Source: Paracoccaceae bacterium
Lineage (GTDB): Bacteria > Pseudomonadota > Alphaproteobacteria > Rhodobacterales > Rhodobacteraceae
Assembly (NCBI GenBank): GCA_020622085.1
Contig: JAHRYM010000002.1
Span: 749,604-813,603, forward strand
Direction of reading: 5' to 3'
Length of the DNA: 64,000 nt
Position numbers and translations under genes: made by a program. Shown here piece after piece: positions 27,396 through 37,883 of this stretch. The notes beneath the pieces are model-generated. The model was not told the origin of the DNA. It saw only the letters and a program-made list of their open reading frames with translations, and searched no databases. The stretch's first letter is position 1; every line of letters begins with the position of its first letter.

Positions 27396-28206
27396 CACAC
27401 CCTCCCCAGGGCAAAGCCCTTGGCGATGTAGTTGCGGACAAACCAGATCACCAGCGCGCCCGGAATGATCGTCAGCACCCCCGCCGCCGCCAGCACCCCC
27501 CAATCCAGCCCCGAGGCCGAAACCGTGCGCGTCATGGTCGCGGCGATCGGCTTGGCATTGACCGAGGTGAGCGTGCGGCTGAGCAGCAGCTCGACCCAGG
27601 AAAACATGAAGCAGAAGAAGGCGGCGACCCCGATGCCGCTGGCGATCAGCGGCATGAAGATGCGGATGAAGAAGCGCGGGAAGGAATAGCCGTCGATATA
27701 GGCGGTTTCGTCGATTTCCTTCGGAACGCCGCGCATGAAGCCTTCCAGGATCCAGACCGCGAGCGGCACGTTGAACAGGCAATGCGCCAGTGCCACCGCG
27801 ATATGCGTGTCGAAAAGCCCGATCGACGAATAAAGCTGGAAGAACGGCAGCGCGAAGACGGCGGGCGGAGACATGCGGTTCGTGAGCAGCCAGAAGAACA
27901 GGTGCTTGTCGCCCATGAAGCTGTAGCGGCTGAAGGCATAGGCCGCCGGCAGCGCCACCGAGATCGAGATCACGGTGTTCATCACCACATAGATGATCGA
28001 GTTGACATAGCCCATGTACCAGGCCGGGTCGGTCAGGATGGTGCGGTAATTGGCCAGCGTCGGGTTCTTGGGCCAGATCGAGAAGACGTTGAGGATTTCG
28101 GTATTGGTCTTCAGGCTCATGTTGAAAAGCCAGTAGATCGGCAGGATCAGGAAGATGATATAGACCGTGATCACAAGGGCCGGTCCAAGGCGGCGCTGTC
28201 CGTCCA

Positions 28207-28207
<1 letters not shown>
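27395..28207 (-). CDS. glpQ: glycerol ABC transporter permease GlpQ
   Basis: A 270-residue inner-membrane permease of the MalG type with about six transmembrane helices. The cytoplasmic EAA loop, which docks on the ATPase, reads EIDETAYIDGYSFPRFFIRI. ATG 28207 overlaps the glpP stop (TGATG); a GTG one codon upstream is also possible. It forms the membrane channel with GlpP. Confidence 0.92.
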
Positions 28208-29078
<871 letters not shown>

Positions 29079-29079
<1 letters not shown>

Positions 29080-30158
29080 CAGGCCGCCTTTCCCTGCACG
29101 CGCCAGTCGTCGGCGTAGACGTTGATGTGCCCCGGCGCGAGGCTGAGCCGCCGCATCGCGGGCGTGACGGGCTGGCCTTCATGCGCGATGGCATTGACGG
29201 GGCGGCCGTCGAATTCGGCGCGCACGATCCGGTGGCGGCCCACGTCCTCGATCCGGGTCACGGTGACCGGCAGCCCGGACGGATCATCGCTCAACGCGAC
29301 ATATTCCGGTCGCACGCCCAGTTGCACCCGCCCCGTGGGACGGCCGTAATCCAGGCCAAGGTCGAGGCGCTGGCCCGCGACGGTGGCAAATCGCCCCTCA
29401 ACCGTGGCGTCGAAGAGGTTCATGCCGGGCGAGCCGATGAAATAGCCGACGAAGGTATGCGCCGGCGTCTCGAACAGGGCCTGCGGCGTGCCGATCTGGA
29501 CGACGCGGCCATCGTGCATCACCACGACCTGATCGGCAAAGGTCAACGCCTCGGTCTGGTCATGGGTGACATAGATCATCGTATGGCCGAACTGCTGGTG
29601 CAGCGCCTTGAGCTGGGTGCGAAGCTCCCATTTCATGTGCGGGTCGATCACCGTCAGCGGCTCATCGAACAGGATCGCGTTCACGTCTTCACGCACCATG
29701 CCGCGGCCAAGGCTGATCTTCTGCTTGGCGTCCGCCGTCAGGCCGCGCGCCTTGCGCTTCAGCACCTCCTCCATCCCGATCATGCGGGCGATCTGATGGA
29801 CGCGGGCTTGGATATAGCTTGGGTCCATGCCGCGGTTGCGCAACGGGAAGGCCAGGTTGTCCTCGACCGTCATCGTGTCGTAGACGACCGGGAACTGGAA
29901 CACCTGCGCGATGTTGCGTTCGGCCGTGGGGGCATCGGTCACGTCGCGGTCGCCAAACAGCACCCGCCCGTGGCTGGGGCGCACCAGCCCCGAGATGATG
30001 TTCAGTAGCGTGGTCTTGCCGCAGCCCGAAGCGCCCAGAAGCGCATAGGCCATGCCGTCTTCCCAGACGTGATTGAGTTCCTTCAGCGCGAAGTCATCTT
30101 CTGACTTCGGGTGGGGCATGTAGCTGTGCGCAAGCTTCTGAAGCGTGATCCGTGCCAT
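29079..30158 (-). CDS. glpT: glycerol ABC transporter ATPase GlpT, atypical signature motif
   Basis: A 359-residue ABC ATPase with a C-terminal TOBE-type domain (from about residue 240). Walker A is GASGCGKTT, the Q-loop VFQFPVVYDTM, Walker B ILFDEPLTVID and the H-loop IYVTHDQTEAL. The signature motif, normally LSGGQ, reads TADAKQKISLGRGM, so the canonical Gly-Gly is missing. GlpS in the same operon has a perfect LSGGQQQR, so the dimer is asymmetric in its two composite ATP sites. This form may be normal for the family. ATG 30158 has a GGGGGG-rich leader. Confidence 0.9.
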
Positions 30159-30169
30159 TTCCCCCCCTT

Positions 30170-31258
30170 TCAGGCCGCAAGCGCATAGGGCGCGGGCGCC
30201 GCCAGCCGGCCCCCGGCGTCGAAGATGTAAAGATGCGCCGGATCCAGATGCACCGTCACCGCATCGCCCGGGGTCAGGCGATGCACCCCGCCGATCAGCC
30301 CGACCCAACGCTGATCGCCGTGGTCCAGATGCACGAAGGTTTCCGATCCGGTGATTTCGGTCACCGCGACGCGGGCCGGAAATTCGACGGCATCGCCGTT
30401 GTGGCGGCCCAGCGACAGGTGGTTGGCGCGGAACCCGCCCGTGTAGCGCCCGTCGGGCAGATCGGCCAGCGCGCCCAGCGCGGGCACCTGCTGGCCTTCG
30501 CCAAAGACGACGCGGGCACCGACCTTGGCCAGTGAAAGGAAGTTCATCGGCGGGTCGGAAAACACCCGTGCCGTCGTGGCGTCGGCGGGCTGGCGGTAGA
30601 CCTGCGGCGTGGGGCCGAACTGGGTGATGCGGCCTTCCCAAAGCGCGGCAGTATTGCCGCCCAGAAGCAGCGCCTCCTCGGGTTCGGTGGTGGCGTAGAC
30701 GAAGATCGCACCGGATGTTTCGAAGATTTTCGGAATTTCAAGACGCAGTTCTTCGCGCAGCTTGTAGTCCAGGTTTGCAAGCGGCTCATCCAGCAGCACG
30801 AGCCCCGCATCCTTGACCAGTGCGCGCGCCAGCGCGCAGCGTTGCTGCTGCCCGCCCGACAGTTCCAGCGGCTTGCGGGCCAGAAGCGGCGTCAGCTTCA
30901 GCATTTCGGCGATGGCATTCACGCGCCTGTCCACCTCGTCGCGCGGGCGTCCCATCAGCCGCAGCGGCGAGGCGATGTTGTCGTAGACCGTCATCGAGGG
31001 GTAATTGATGAACTGCTGGTAGACCATCGCCACCTGACGGTCCTGCACGCGCTGTCCGGTCACGTCCTTGCCATGCCACAGGATGCGGCCCCGCGTCGGC
31101 GCATCGAGCCCCGCCATCAGCCGCATGAGCGTGGTCTTGCCCGCAAGGGTCGGACCCAGGAGGACGTTCATCGTGCCTTTTTCAAGGGTCAGGTCGGTAT
31201 CGTGCATATGGGTCTTGCCCGACACGACCTTCGCCACCCCCCGCAGTTCAAGCGCCAT
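30170..31258 (-). CDS. glpS: glycerol ABC transporter ATPase GlpS
   Basis: A 362-residue ABC ATPase, partner of GlpT. Walker A is GPTLAGKTT, the Q-loop VYQQFINYPS, the signature LSGGQQQRCALARAL and Walker B LVLLDEPLANLD. The H-loop position reads YATTEPEEAL with the usual His replaced by Thr or Glu, so the catalytic machinery appears split between the two ATPases. A TOBE-like C-terminal domain follows. The start at 31258 begins MALELRGVAKVVSG; the open frame to 31387 overlaps glpD and is rejected. It lies 55 bases after glpD. Confidence 0.92.
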   Translation of the reverse strand: MALELRGVAKVVSGKTHMHDTDLTLEKGTMNVLLGPTLAGKTTLMRLMAGLDAPTRGRILWHGKDVTGQRVQDRQVAMVYQQFINYPSMTVYDNIASPLRLMGRPRDEVDRRVNAIAEMLKLTPLLARKPLELSGGQQQRCALARALVKDAGLVLLDEPLANLDYKLREELRLEIPKIFETSGAIFVYATTEPEEALLLGGNTAALWEGRITQFGPTPQVYRQPADATTARVFSDPPMNFLSLAKVGARVVFGEGQQVPALGALADLPDGRYTGGFRANHLSLGRHNGDAVEFPARVAVTEITGSETFVHLDHGDQRWVGLIGGVHRLTPGDAVTVHLDPAHLYIFDAGGRLAAPAPYALAA

Positions 31259-31313
31259 GCGCTTCCTCCCAAACGACCGGGCACCCCTCGCGCCCCGGCC
31301 AAACCCTTCCTTC

Positions 31314-32906
31314 TCAGACCGCCTCGGCCATCCCGGCTTCTGCGGTCGCCATCCACTGTTCCAGCGCGGCCACCTGATCTGCCCCAAGACGAAGCCCCAG
31401 CTTCGAGCGGCGCCAGATCACGTCTTCGGCGCTGCGGGCATATTCCCGCACCATCAGCCAGCGCACCTCGGCCTCGGTCAGCGTGGCGCCGAAGTCCTGC
31501 CCCAGGTCGGACAGAACCTGCGCCTGCCCAAGGATCGCCGCCGTCTCGGTCCCATAGGCGCGCACCATCCGTTCGGCCCAGGGCTCGGTCAGGAACGGAT
31601 AGCGCGCCCGGAGTTCGGCCGTCAGCCGCGCCACGCCATCGACCGGGAAATCGCCGCCTGGCAGGGACACACCGGCCGTCCAATGGCCACCCGCGCCCCG
31701 AAAGAACGGCAGGATCTTTTCCAGCGCGTGTTCCGCCAGACGGCGATAGGTGGTGATCTTGCCACCGAAGACGCTCAGCAAGGGTGCTGCGCGATCATCC
31801 AGCGCAAGGACATAGTCCCGCGTTGCCGCCGTGGCGGATTTGGCGCCGTCGTCGTAAAGCGGCCGCACCCCGGAATAGGTCCAGACGACATCATCCCGCG
31901 TCACCGGCCTGCGGAAATAGCGCGAGGCGAAGGCACAGAGATAATCAGCCTCTTCGTCGGAGCAGCGGGGGTTGGCCGGGTCGTCGTGGTGGTCCTTGTC
32001 GGTGGTGCCGATCAGGGTGAAATCGCCTTCATAGGGAATGGCGAAGATGATCCGGCCATCCTCGCCCTGGAAGAAATAGCATTTGTCGTGGTCGTAAAGC
32101 CGCCGCGTCACGATATGGCTGCCACGGACCAGGCGCACCCCGGCAGGGGAGTTCTGGCGTAGCGTCTGCTTCAGCACCTGCTCAACCCAAGGGCCGCCGG
32201 CATTGACGACGACCCTGGCGGCAATCTGTTCGTCGCCTCCATCCTCGTGCCGGATCTGCACCAGCCAGCCATCCGCCCCACGTTCGGCGGATACCACACG
32301 TGCCCGCGTCAGAATCCGCGCACCGCGCGCTTCGGCATCGCGGGCGTTCAGCACCACAAGGCGCGAATCCTGCACCCAGCAGTCGGAATATTCGAAAGCC
32401 TTCTCGAACTTGGGGTTCAGGGGCGCGCCCGCCCGATCCTTTCGCAAGTCTACCGTCGTGGTCCCGGGCAGGATCCTGCGTCCGCCAAGATGGTCGTAAA
32501 GGAACAGCCCCAGCCGGATCAGCCAGGCCGGACGGCGGCCGCGCATCCAGGGCATGACCAGCGACAGGATCCGCGAGGTGGGAGTCTCGCCCTCAAACCG
32601 CATGTCGCGGTGGTAGGGCAGAACGAAGCGCATCGGCCAGCTGATATGGGGCATGGCGCGCAAGAGCGTTTCGCGTTCATGCAGCGCCTCGCGCACCAGC
32701 CGGACCTCGAAATATTCCAGATAGCGCAGCCCGCCGTGAAAAAGCTTGGTCGAGGCCGAGGAGGTGGCCGAGGCCAGGTCATGCATTTCTGCAAGCACCA
32801 CGGAAAGCCCCCGCCCGGCGGCGTCGCGGGCGATGCCGCAACCATTGATCCCGCCGCCAATGACGAAGACGTCCACCTGCGCCCCCTTTTGACCGATGAC
32901 GGACAT
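31314..32906 (-). CDS. glpD: aerobic glycerol-3-phosphate dehydrogenase
   Basis: A membrane-associated FAD enzyme that oxidises glycerol 3-phosphate to dihydroxyacetone phosphate and reduces ubiquinone. The 530-residue product begins with the dinucleotide-binding VDVFVIGGGINGCGIARDAA. It has LFHGGLRYLEYF and the IPYEGDFTLIGTTDKDH segment, and a C-terminal helical domain with VREYARSAEDVIWRRSKLGL. It is the first gene of the glycerol operon and divergent from glpR. A promoter and CGAAA-type elements lie upstream. Confidence 0.96.
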   Translation of the reverse strand: MSVIGQKGAQVDVFVIGGGINGCGIARDAAGRGLSVVLAEMHDLASATSSASTKLFHGGLRYLEYFEVRLVREALHERETLLRAMPHISWPMRFVLPYHRDMRFEGETPTSRILSLVMPWMRGRRPAWLIRLGLFLYDHLGGRRILPGTTTVDLRKDRAGAPLNPKFEKAFEYSDCWVQDSRLVVLNARDAEARGARILTRARVVSAERGADGWLVQIRHEDGGDEQIAARVVVNAGGPWVEQVLKQTLRQNSPAGVRLVRGSHIVTRRLYDHDKCYFFQGEDGRIIFAIPYEGDFTLIGTTDKDHHDDPANPRCSDEEADYLCAFASRYFRRPVTRDDVVWTYSGVRPLYDDGAKSATAATRDYVLALDDRAAPLLSVFGGKITTYRRLAEHALEKILPFFRGAGGHWTAGVSLPGGDFPVDGVARLTAELRARYPFLTEPWAERMVRAYGTETAAILGQAQVLSDLGQDFGATLTEAEVRWLMVREYARSAEDVIWRRSKLGLRLGADQVAALEQWMATAEAGMAEAV

Positions 32907-32956
32907 CGACCCCCCTCGTGATCCCTGCTCCCATAGAAGGCCACATGCAGGAGCTT

Positions 32957-32992
32957 TGTCAAAGGATATGTTTTCGTTTTTTTTCGCTTTCG
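32957..32992 (-). promoter_or_regulatory. putative glpD promoter -35 and adjacent TTTCG/CGAAA operator elements
   Basis: On the minus strand TTGACA (32962-32957) is followed after 18 bases by TTCTAT (32938-32933), a plausible glpD promoter. Just upstream lie three direct TTTCG elements on the plus strand (32972-32976, 32982-32986 and 32988-32992; CGAAA on the minus strand). TTTCG-type half-sites are typical of DeoR-family GlpR operators, and glpR is the adjacent divergent gene. Further CGAAAA/TTTCG matches at 33079-33102 may form a second site near glpR. Confidence 0.5.
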
Positions 32993-33162
32993 CGCATATT
33001 TTCCATAAAACAGAATTTCAGCACATTCCGCGGCGCGGAAAATTACCTTTTGCCGATGCAGAATCACCAGATCACGCTCGAAAACCTTCGCTTTTCCTTT
33101 CGCCGCAACATTGTTACGCTGCAAGAACGTCAGAACCAACGACGCGCCCCCAGGAGGATCCC

Positions 33163-33921
33163 TTGGCCCTAAGCTTCCGCCAGACCGAAATCCTGGACAT
33201 CGCCCGCACCGAGGGGCGCGTCATCGTCGATGATCTGGCCGAACGCTTCAACGTCACCGCGCAGACGATCCGGCGCGACCTGACGGAACTCGCGGATGCC
33301 GGGAAGCTTGACCGGGTGCATGGCGGGGCGATCATGCCTTCGGGCGTCACGAACATCGGCTACGCGGATCGCCGGGCGATGGCCGCCGATGCCAAGACCC
33401 GCATCGCGCGGGCCTGCGCCAAGGCGATCCCGGACAATTCCTCGCTGCTTCTGAACATCGGAACCACGACCGAAGCGGTGGCGCGCGAATTGCTGGGCCA
33501 TCGCAACATCACGGTGCTGACCAACAACATCAACGTGGCCAATATCCTTGTCGCCAACCAAAGCTGCGAGGTGATCGTGACGGGCGGGCTTCTGCGGCGG
33601 TCGGACGGCGGTTTGATCGGCGATCTGACGACGCAGGCGATCCAGGCCTTCAAGGTCGATCATGCGGTGATCGGCACTTCGGCGCTGGATCTGGATGGCG
33701 ATCTTCTGGACTTCGACGCGCAGGAGGTCCGCGTGAGCCGCGCCATCATCAAGCAGTCGCGCAAGGTCTTCCTGGTGGCGGATGCCTCCAAGCTCAGCCG
33801 GTCGGCACCGGTGCGGATCGGGTCGCTGTCGGAAATCGACGCGATCTTCACCGATGCGCCGTTGCCCGAGGCGCTGGCGCGACAATGCGAAGAATGGGGC
33901 ACGACGGTTCACGTCGTCTGA
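33163..33921 (+). CDS. glpR: DeoR-family regulator of glycerol metabolism
   Basis: A 252-residue DeoR-type regulator, expected to be a repressor released by glycerol 3-phosphate. The N-terminal helix-turn-helix is RQTEILDIARTEGRVIVDDL followed by TAQTIRRDL. The sugar-phosphate-sensing domain shows LLLNIGTTTEAVAREL and VTGGLLRRSDGGLIG. The start is taken as TTG 33163 because AGGAGG lies five bases upstream and the protein then begins at the usual family position. An in-frame ATG-led extension from 32896 would cover the whole glpD control region. Divergent from glpD. Confidence 0.9.
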   Translation: MALSFRQTEILDIARTEGRVIVDDLAERFNVTAQTIRRDLTELADAGKLDRVHGGAIMPSGVTNIGYADRRAMAADAKTRIARACAKAIPDNSSLLLNIGTTTEAVARELLGHRNITVLTNNINVANILVANQSCEVIVTGGLLRRSDGGLIGDLTTQAIQAFKVDHAVIGTSALDLDGDLLDFDAQEVRVSRAIIKQSRKVFLVADASKLSRSAPVRIGSLSEIDAIFTDAPLPEALARQCEEWGTTVHVV

Positions 33922-33951
33922 CCGGGAGCGGGGCCGTTTTGCGGGATTCCC

Positions 33952-33981
33952 TTCCGTTTAGAGGCCGAGTCCGGCTATAAT
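33952..33981 (+). promoter_or_regulatory. putative promoter of the aminotransferase/ligase operon
   Basis: A perfect -10 hexamer TATAAT lies at 33976-33981, with a weak -35 (TTCCGT at 33952-33957, 18-base spacing). Transcription would start about 20 bases before ATG 34007, and GGAG precedes the start codon. The perfect -10 with a poor -35 suggests activator dependence. Confidence 0.45.
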
Positions 33982-34006
33982 ACAGCATCAAACGGAGTAT
34001 CCCATC

Positions 34007-35380
34007 ATGCCGCAACCCGCCGCACTGATCGGGGGCGTTTCGCCCGACCGGCTTCAGGCCTTTGCGACCCGCGAAGCCCGCCGCTATGCCAAGGTCCGCC
34101 CGCTGACGGAAGCGGCGCTGAAGACCGGTGCCGCTTCTTACCTTGACGGGGTGCCGATGCACTGGATGAAGGACTGGTCGATGCCCTTCCCGATGCTGGT
34201 CGAAACGGCCAGCGGCGCGCATCTGACCGATCTGGACGGCTTCGGCATCGACGATTTCTGCCTGGGCGACACCGGGTCGATGTTCGGCCATTCGCCCAAA
34301 CCGGTGGCCAAGGCGATCCGCCAACAAGCCTCGCGCGGGCTGACCTACATGCTGCCCACGGTCGACGCGCTTGAGGTCGGGCATCTGCTGACGGAAACCT
34401 TCGGCGATTTCCGCTGGCAGATCGCAACCACCGCCACCGATGCCAACCGCTTTGCCCTGCGCGTGGCGCGGGCGGTGACGGGGAAGCCGAAGGTTCTGGT
34501 GTTCAACGGCTGCTATCACGGCACCGTCGATGACACGATGGTGGAACTGGAAAACGGCGCGACCGCGGCCCGCAAGGGGCTGGTGGGGCAGGTCGCCGAC
34601 CTGACGCAGACGGCGGTGGTGGCCGAGTTCAATGACCTCGCTTCGGTCGAACGGGCGCTGCAAAAGGGCGATGTGGCCGCGATCCTGACCGAGCCGGTGA
34701 TGACCAATTCCTGCATGGTCCTGCCGCAGCCCGGCTTCCATGAAGGCTTGCGCGAACTGGCATTCCAGCATGGCGCGCTTCTGATCGTCGACGAAACACA
34801 CACGATTTCCTCCGGCCTTGGCGGCTATACCCGCGTGCATGGCCTGCTGCCCGACATGTTCGTTGTCGGCAAATGCGTGGCGGGCGGGATGCCCACGGCC
34901 GTCTGGGGCATGACGGGCGATGTGGCGCGGCGGTTCAAGGATTACAACGCCAAGCGGCCCGCAGGCCATTCGGGGATGGGGACCACCTTGTCCGCCAACC
35001 CGATGCAGTTCGCCTGCCTGCGCGCCACCCTTTCGAAGGTGATGTCTGATGCGGCCTATGCCCATATGGAAAAGGGCGCCGCAAGGCTGGAGCGCGGGCT
35101 TTCGAAGGTGATCACCGCGCATCGCGCGCCCTGGCATGTGGTGCGCTTGGGCGCCCGGGTCGAATTCATCTGCGCCCCCGGCCCCCTGAAGAACGGCACC
35201 GAGGCCGCCTTTGCCCATCAACCCGAACTTGAGGCCGCCATCCACATCGGCCTTCTGAACCGGGGCTGCCTGATCGCGCCCTTCCACAACATGATGCTGG
35301 TCAGCCCGGTGACGAAGAAGCGCCAGATCGACCGTCTGGTTGCCGCTTTCGACGAAGTCCTGACCCAGCTTTTCGACTGA
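34007..35380 (+). CDS. class III PLP aminotransferase, putative polyamine aminotransferase
   Basis: A 457-residue pyridoxal-phosphate enzyme of the class III (acetylornithine/GABA/glutamate-1-semialdehyde) group. The PLP lysine is Lys289 in MFVVGKCVAGGMP, and Asp262 in LLIVDETHT should contact the PLP ring nitrogen. The TTATDANRFALRVARAVTG segment and YHGTVDD are group features. It lies eight bases before a glutamine-synthetase-like gene and opposite a polyamine-type ABC transporter, so transfer of an amino group from a polyamine or gamma-glutamyl-polyamine is the likely role. The exact substrate is not readable from sequence. Confidence 0.85.
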   Translation: MPQPAALIGGVSPDRLQAFATREARRYAKVRPLTEAALKTGAASYLDGVPMHWMKDWSMPFPMLVETASGAHLTDLDGFGIDDFCLGDTGSMFGHSPKPVAKAIRQQASRGLTYMLPTVDALEVGHLLTETFGDFRWQIATTATDANRFALRVARAVTGKPKVLVFNGCYHGTVDDTMVELENGATAARKGLVGQVADLTQTAVVAEFNDLASVERALQKGDVAAILTEPVMTNSCMVLPQPGFHEGLRELAFQHGALLIVDETHTISSGLGGYTRVHGLLPDMFVVGKCVAGGMPTAVWGMTGDVARRFKDYNAKRPAGHSGMGTTLSANPMQFACLRATLSKVMSDAAYAHMEKGAARLERGLSKVITAHRAPWHVVRLGARVEFICAPGPLKNGTEAAFAHQPELEAAIHIGLLNRGCLIAPFHNMMLVSPVTKKRQIDRLVAAFDEVLTQLFD

Positions 35381-35387
35381 GACCCAA

Positions 35388-36782
35388 ATGACCGACCATA
35401 ACAGCCCCTCGGGCTCGACCGTGACCGAGGCCGAGGAATTCCTGGCCCGGCACCCGGAAATCGAAGCCTTCGACATCGTCTTGCATGACGCGAACGGCAT
35501 CGGCCGTGGCAAGATCATCCGCCGGCATGAACTTCTATCCTTTTACAAGGGCGGGCGGCATCTGCCGATCTCGATCCTTGGCCTCGACATCTGCGGCGAG
35601 GATGTTCACGAAACCGGGCTGATCTGGGATCAGGGCGATGGCGATTTGCGCGCCTGGCCGATCCCCGGCACGATCAAGCCCCTTCACAACACCCAGCCGC
35701 CGCGGGGCGAGGTGTTCATGTCGATGTATACGCTCGACGGCCAGAAGATGACATCGGACCCGCGCCATGCGCTGCAACGTCAGGTCGATGCGCTGGCTGC
35801 CGAAGGGCTTCACCCCGCCGGTGCGTTCGAACTGGAATTTTTCCTGCTGTCCAACGAACGCGATGCCGACGGCTATGTGCAGCCCGCCGCCGATGTGCTG
35901 GACGGTCGCCGCAGCCACAAGACCGAGGTTTATTCCGTCGATCACCTGCACGGGATGCTGCCGTTGTTTTCAGACGTTTACGCGGCGGCGGCCAAGGCCG
36001 GGATCAAGGCCGAAACGCTGATTTCGGAATACGCGCCGGGGCAATACGAACTGACGCTGCATTACCGCGAAGACGTCATGCAGGCCGCCGACGACCTGAT
36101 GCGGCTGAAACGGATCGTGCGGCTTCAGGCGCGAAGCCACGGCGTGACCGCCTGTTTCATGGCCAAACCGGTGGAGAAATACGCCGGATCGGGGATGCAC
36201 TTCCACGTCTCGATGCAGGACGATGCGGGCCGCAACGTCTTTGTCGAGGACCAGGAAGGCATCTGGAACGACCGGATCCTGCACGCACTGGGCGGCCTGC
36301 GCGCCACGATGAGCGAATCGATGCTGGTCTTCGCGCCCCATGCAAACAGCTGGCGGCGGTTCGCGTCCAACTCCTATGCGCCGGTCAGCCCGACCTGGGG
36401 GGTCAACAACCGTTCCGTCGCGCTGCGGATTCCGGCGGGCGATATCCGTGCGCGGCGGATCGAACACCGCCCCGCAGGCGTGGACGCGAACCCCTATCTG
36501 GTGGCCGCGACCGTGCTGGCGGGCATCCGGCGCGGGCTGAAGCACCGGATCAACCCCGGCCCCGAAACCAAGGGCGATGGCTACGCGGGTGGCCAGGATG
36601 CGCCGGCGATTCCGCCCGACTGGGGCGCTGCGATCGAGGTCGCGGCGGCCTCGGCCTTCCTGAAGGATGCCCTGGGCGAAGACATGCACCGCACCTTCTG
36701 CGCCATCAAGGCCGCCGAATATGCCCGGGTCATGCGCACGATTCCGGATGTGGACTATGACCTTTACCTGCACACGGTATAG
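35388..36782 (+). CDS. glutamine synthetase family ligase, gamma-glutamylpolyamine synthetase-like
   Basis: A 464-residue member of the glutamine synthetase III/PuuA-like group, which joins glutamate to a polyamine using ATP. An N-terminal beta-Grasp domain (about 20-120) includes [15 protein letters not shown], and the catalytic domain has FELEFFLL (metal ligands), [25 protein letters not shown], and [15 protein letters not shown]. It lacks the adenylylation loop of GlnA. Pairing with an aminotransferase and polyamine transport genes supports gamma-glutamylation of putrescine or spermidine, not nitrogen assimilation. A strong terminator follows. Confidence 0.88.
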   Translation: MTDHNSPSGSTVTEAEEFLARHPEIEAFDIVLHDANGIGRGKIIRRHELLSFYKGGRHLPISILGLDICGEDVHETGLIWDQGDGDLRAWPIPGTIKPLHNTQPPRGEVFMSMYTLDGQKMTSDPRHALQRQVDALAAEGLHPAGAFELEFFLLSNERDADGYVQPAADVLDGRRSHKTEVYSVDHLHGMLPLFSDVYAAAAKAGIKAETLISEYAPGQYELTLHYREDVMQAADDLMRLKRIVRLQARSHGVTACFMAKPVEKYAGSGMHFHVSMQDDAGRNVFVEDQEGIWNDRILHALGGLRATMSESMLVFAPHANSWRRFASNSYAPVSPTWGVNNRSVALRIPAGDIRARRIEHRPAGVDANPYLVAATVLAGIRRGLKHRINPGPETKGDGYAGGQDAPAIPPDWGAAIEVAAASAFLKDALGEDMHRTFCAIKAAEYARVMRTIPDVDYDLYLHTV

Positions 36783-36788
36783 GACAAG

Positions 36789-36813
36789 GGGCCGGGGAAA
36801 CCCGGCCCTTTTT
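36789..36813 (+). terminator. rho-independent terminator after the ligase gene
   Basis: A perfect eight-base-pair stem (GGGCCGGG at 36789-36796 with CCCGGCCC at 36801-36808), loop GAAA, is followed by TTTTT. It lies seven bases past the ligase stop codon and just before the convergent aldehyde dehydrogenase remnant. Confidence 0.88.
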
Positions 36814-37054
36814 CCATCAGCCGTGCTTGACCATCACATGCCGGACCACGGGTGTAGTCCTCCAGCGCATAGGCCGACATATCCTTGCCATAGCCCGATT
36901 GCTTCAACCCGCCATGCGGCATTTCATTGACCAGCATGAAATGCGTGTTCACCCAGGTGCAGCCGTAGCGCAGCCGCGCCGCCGTGGCCATCGCGCGCCC
37001 CACGTCGCGCGTCCAGACCGAGGACGCCAGCCCATAATCGCTGTCGTTGGCCTA

Positions 37055-37072
37055 GGGTCGAGACTCAATCAA
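37055..37072 (+). repeat. left terminal inverted repeat of the IS
   Basis: GGGTCGAGACTCAATCAA; pairs with the right end at two mismatches. The transposase stop codon (37069-37071) lies inside it. Confidence 0.9.
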
Positions 37073-37823
37073 GTCCACCAGATGATGATTGCGGCGATTG
37101 CGACGGCGGATGCGAAGTTGATGGCCAGCTTGTCGTAGCGGGTGGCAATGCGTCGCCAGTCCTTGAGGCGGCAGAAAGCCCGCTCGATCAGATTTCTGTC
37201 GCGATAAGCCGTCTCATCGTAGGGGATGGGCACCTTGCGTGATCGGGTGGAGGGGATGACGGCCTCGGTTTTCGTCGCCGCGAGGCGGTCACGCAGGCTG
37301 TTGGCGTCATAACCCATGTCAGCCAGAAGGCGTGTGGGGGCGGTGCATTTGTCCAGAAGCGCCGGAGCCTCCGAGATGTCGGCGTGGTTTCCGGGGCTGA
37401 GGCTGAAGGCCACCGCGCGTCCGCAACCATCTGTCAGAGCATGGATCTTGGTGGTTGGACCGCCACGCGAGCGCCCGATGCCCTGAATTTGCGCCCCCCT
37501 TTTCCGCCGTGTGCAGAGCGGTGGGCGCGCACGGCGGTGCTGTCGATGCTCAGGTCGCCGGGCAGTTCGGCCCGTGCCGCAAGGGTCGCAAAGATGCGTC
37601 CCCAGAGGCCGCGGTGGCTCCATCGATTGAAGCGGTTGTAGATCGTCGTCGGCGGGCCATAGCTGGCTGGACAATCCTCCCACCGACACCCGACCCGCAG
37701 CACATGGATGATGCCGCTGATGACGCGACGGTCATCCACCCGCCTCGCCCCCGGTTGGTTCTTCGGCAAAAGCGGCTCAATCGCCGCCCAGGCCCGATCC
37801 GAAAGCCAGAAACCTGCCGACAT
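37069..37823 (-). CDS. IS5-family transposase, made by -1 programmed frameshift
   Basis: A DDE transposase of about 250 residues encoded in two overlapping frames. The first frame (37823 to 37434, 129 residues) starts MSAGFWLSDRAWAAIEPLLP, has the helix-turn-helix region and the first catalytic Asp in DLSIDSTAVRAH. The second frame, ending at 37069, holds the second Asp in LADMGYDAN and the Glu in YRDRNLIERAFCRLKDWRR. The switch lies at a minus-strand A4G6 run (37503 to 37494); a -1 slip joins HGGKGG to AQIQGIGRSRGGPTTK. This is the usual expression mode in the group, so the two frames are not a mutation. Confidence 0.9.
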
Positions 37824-37883
37824 TCCACACCCCCCCTGCATTGCAGAGAAAGTGAACCAGATAGATGACAATATATCAATAGA

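Noticed and set aside
32896-33162. N-terminal extension of glpR by 89 residues
   Set aside because: It would cover the entire glpD control region. The family start with AGGAGG is at TTG 33163.
37069-37689. Two transposase frames as separate genes or as a frameshift mutation
   Set aside because: The A4G6 slippery run at the junction and the split of catalytic residues between frames fit programmed frameshifting of this IS group.
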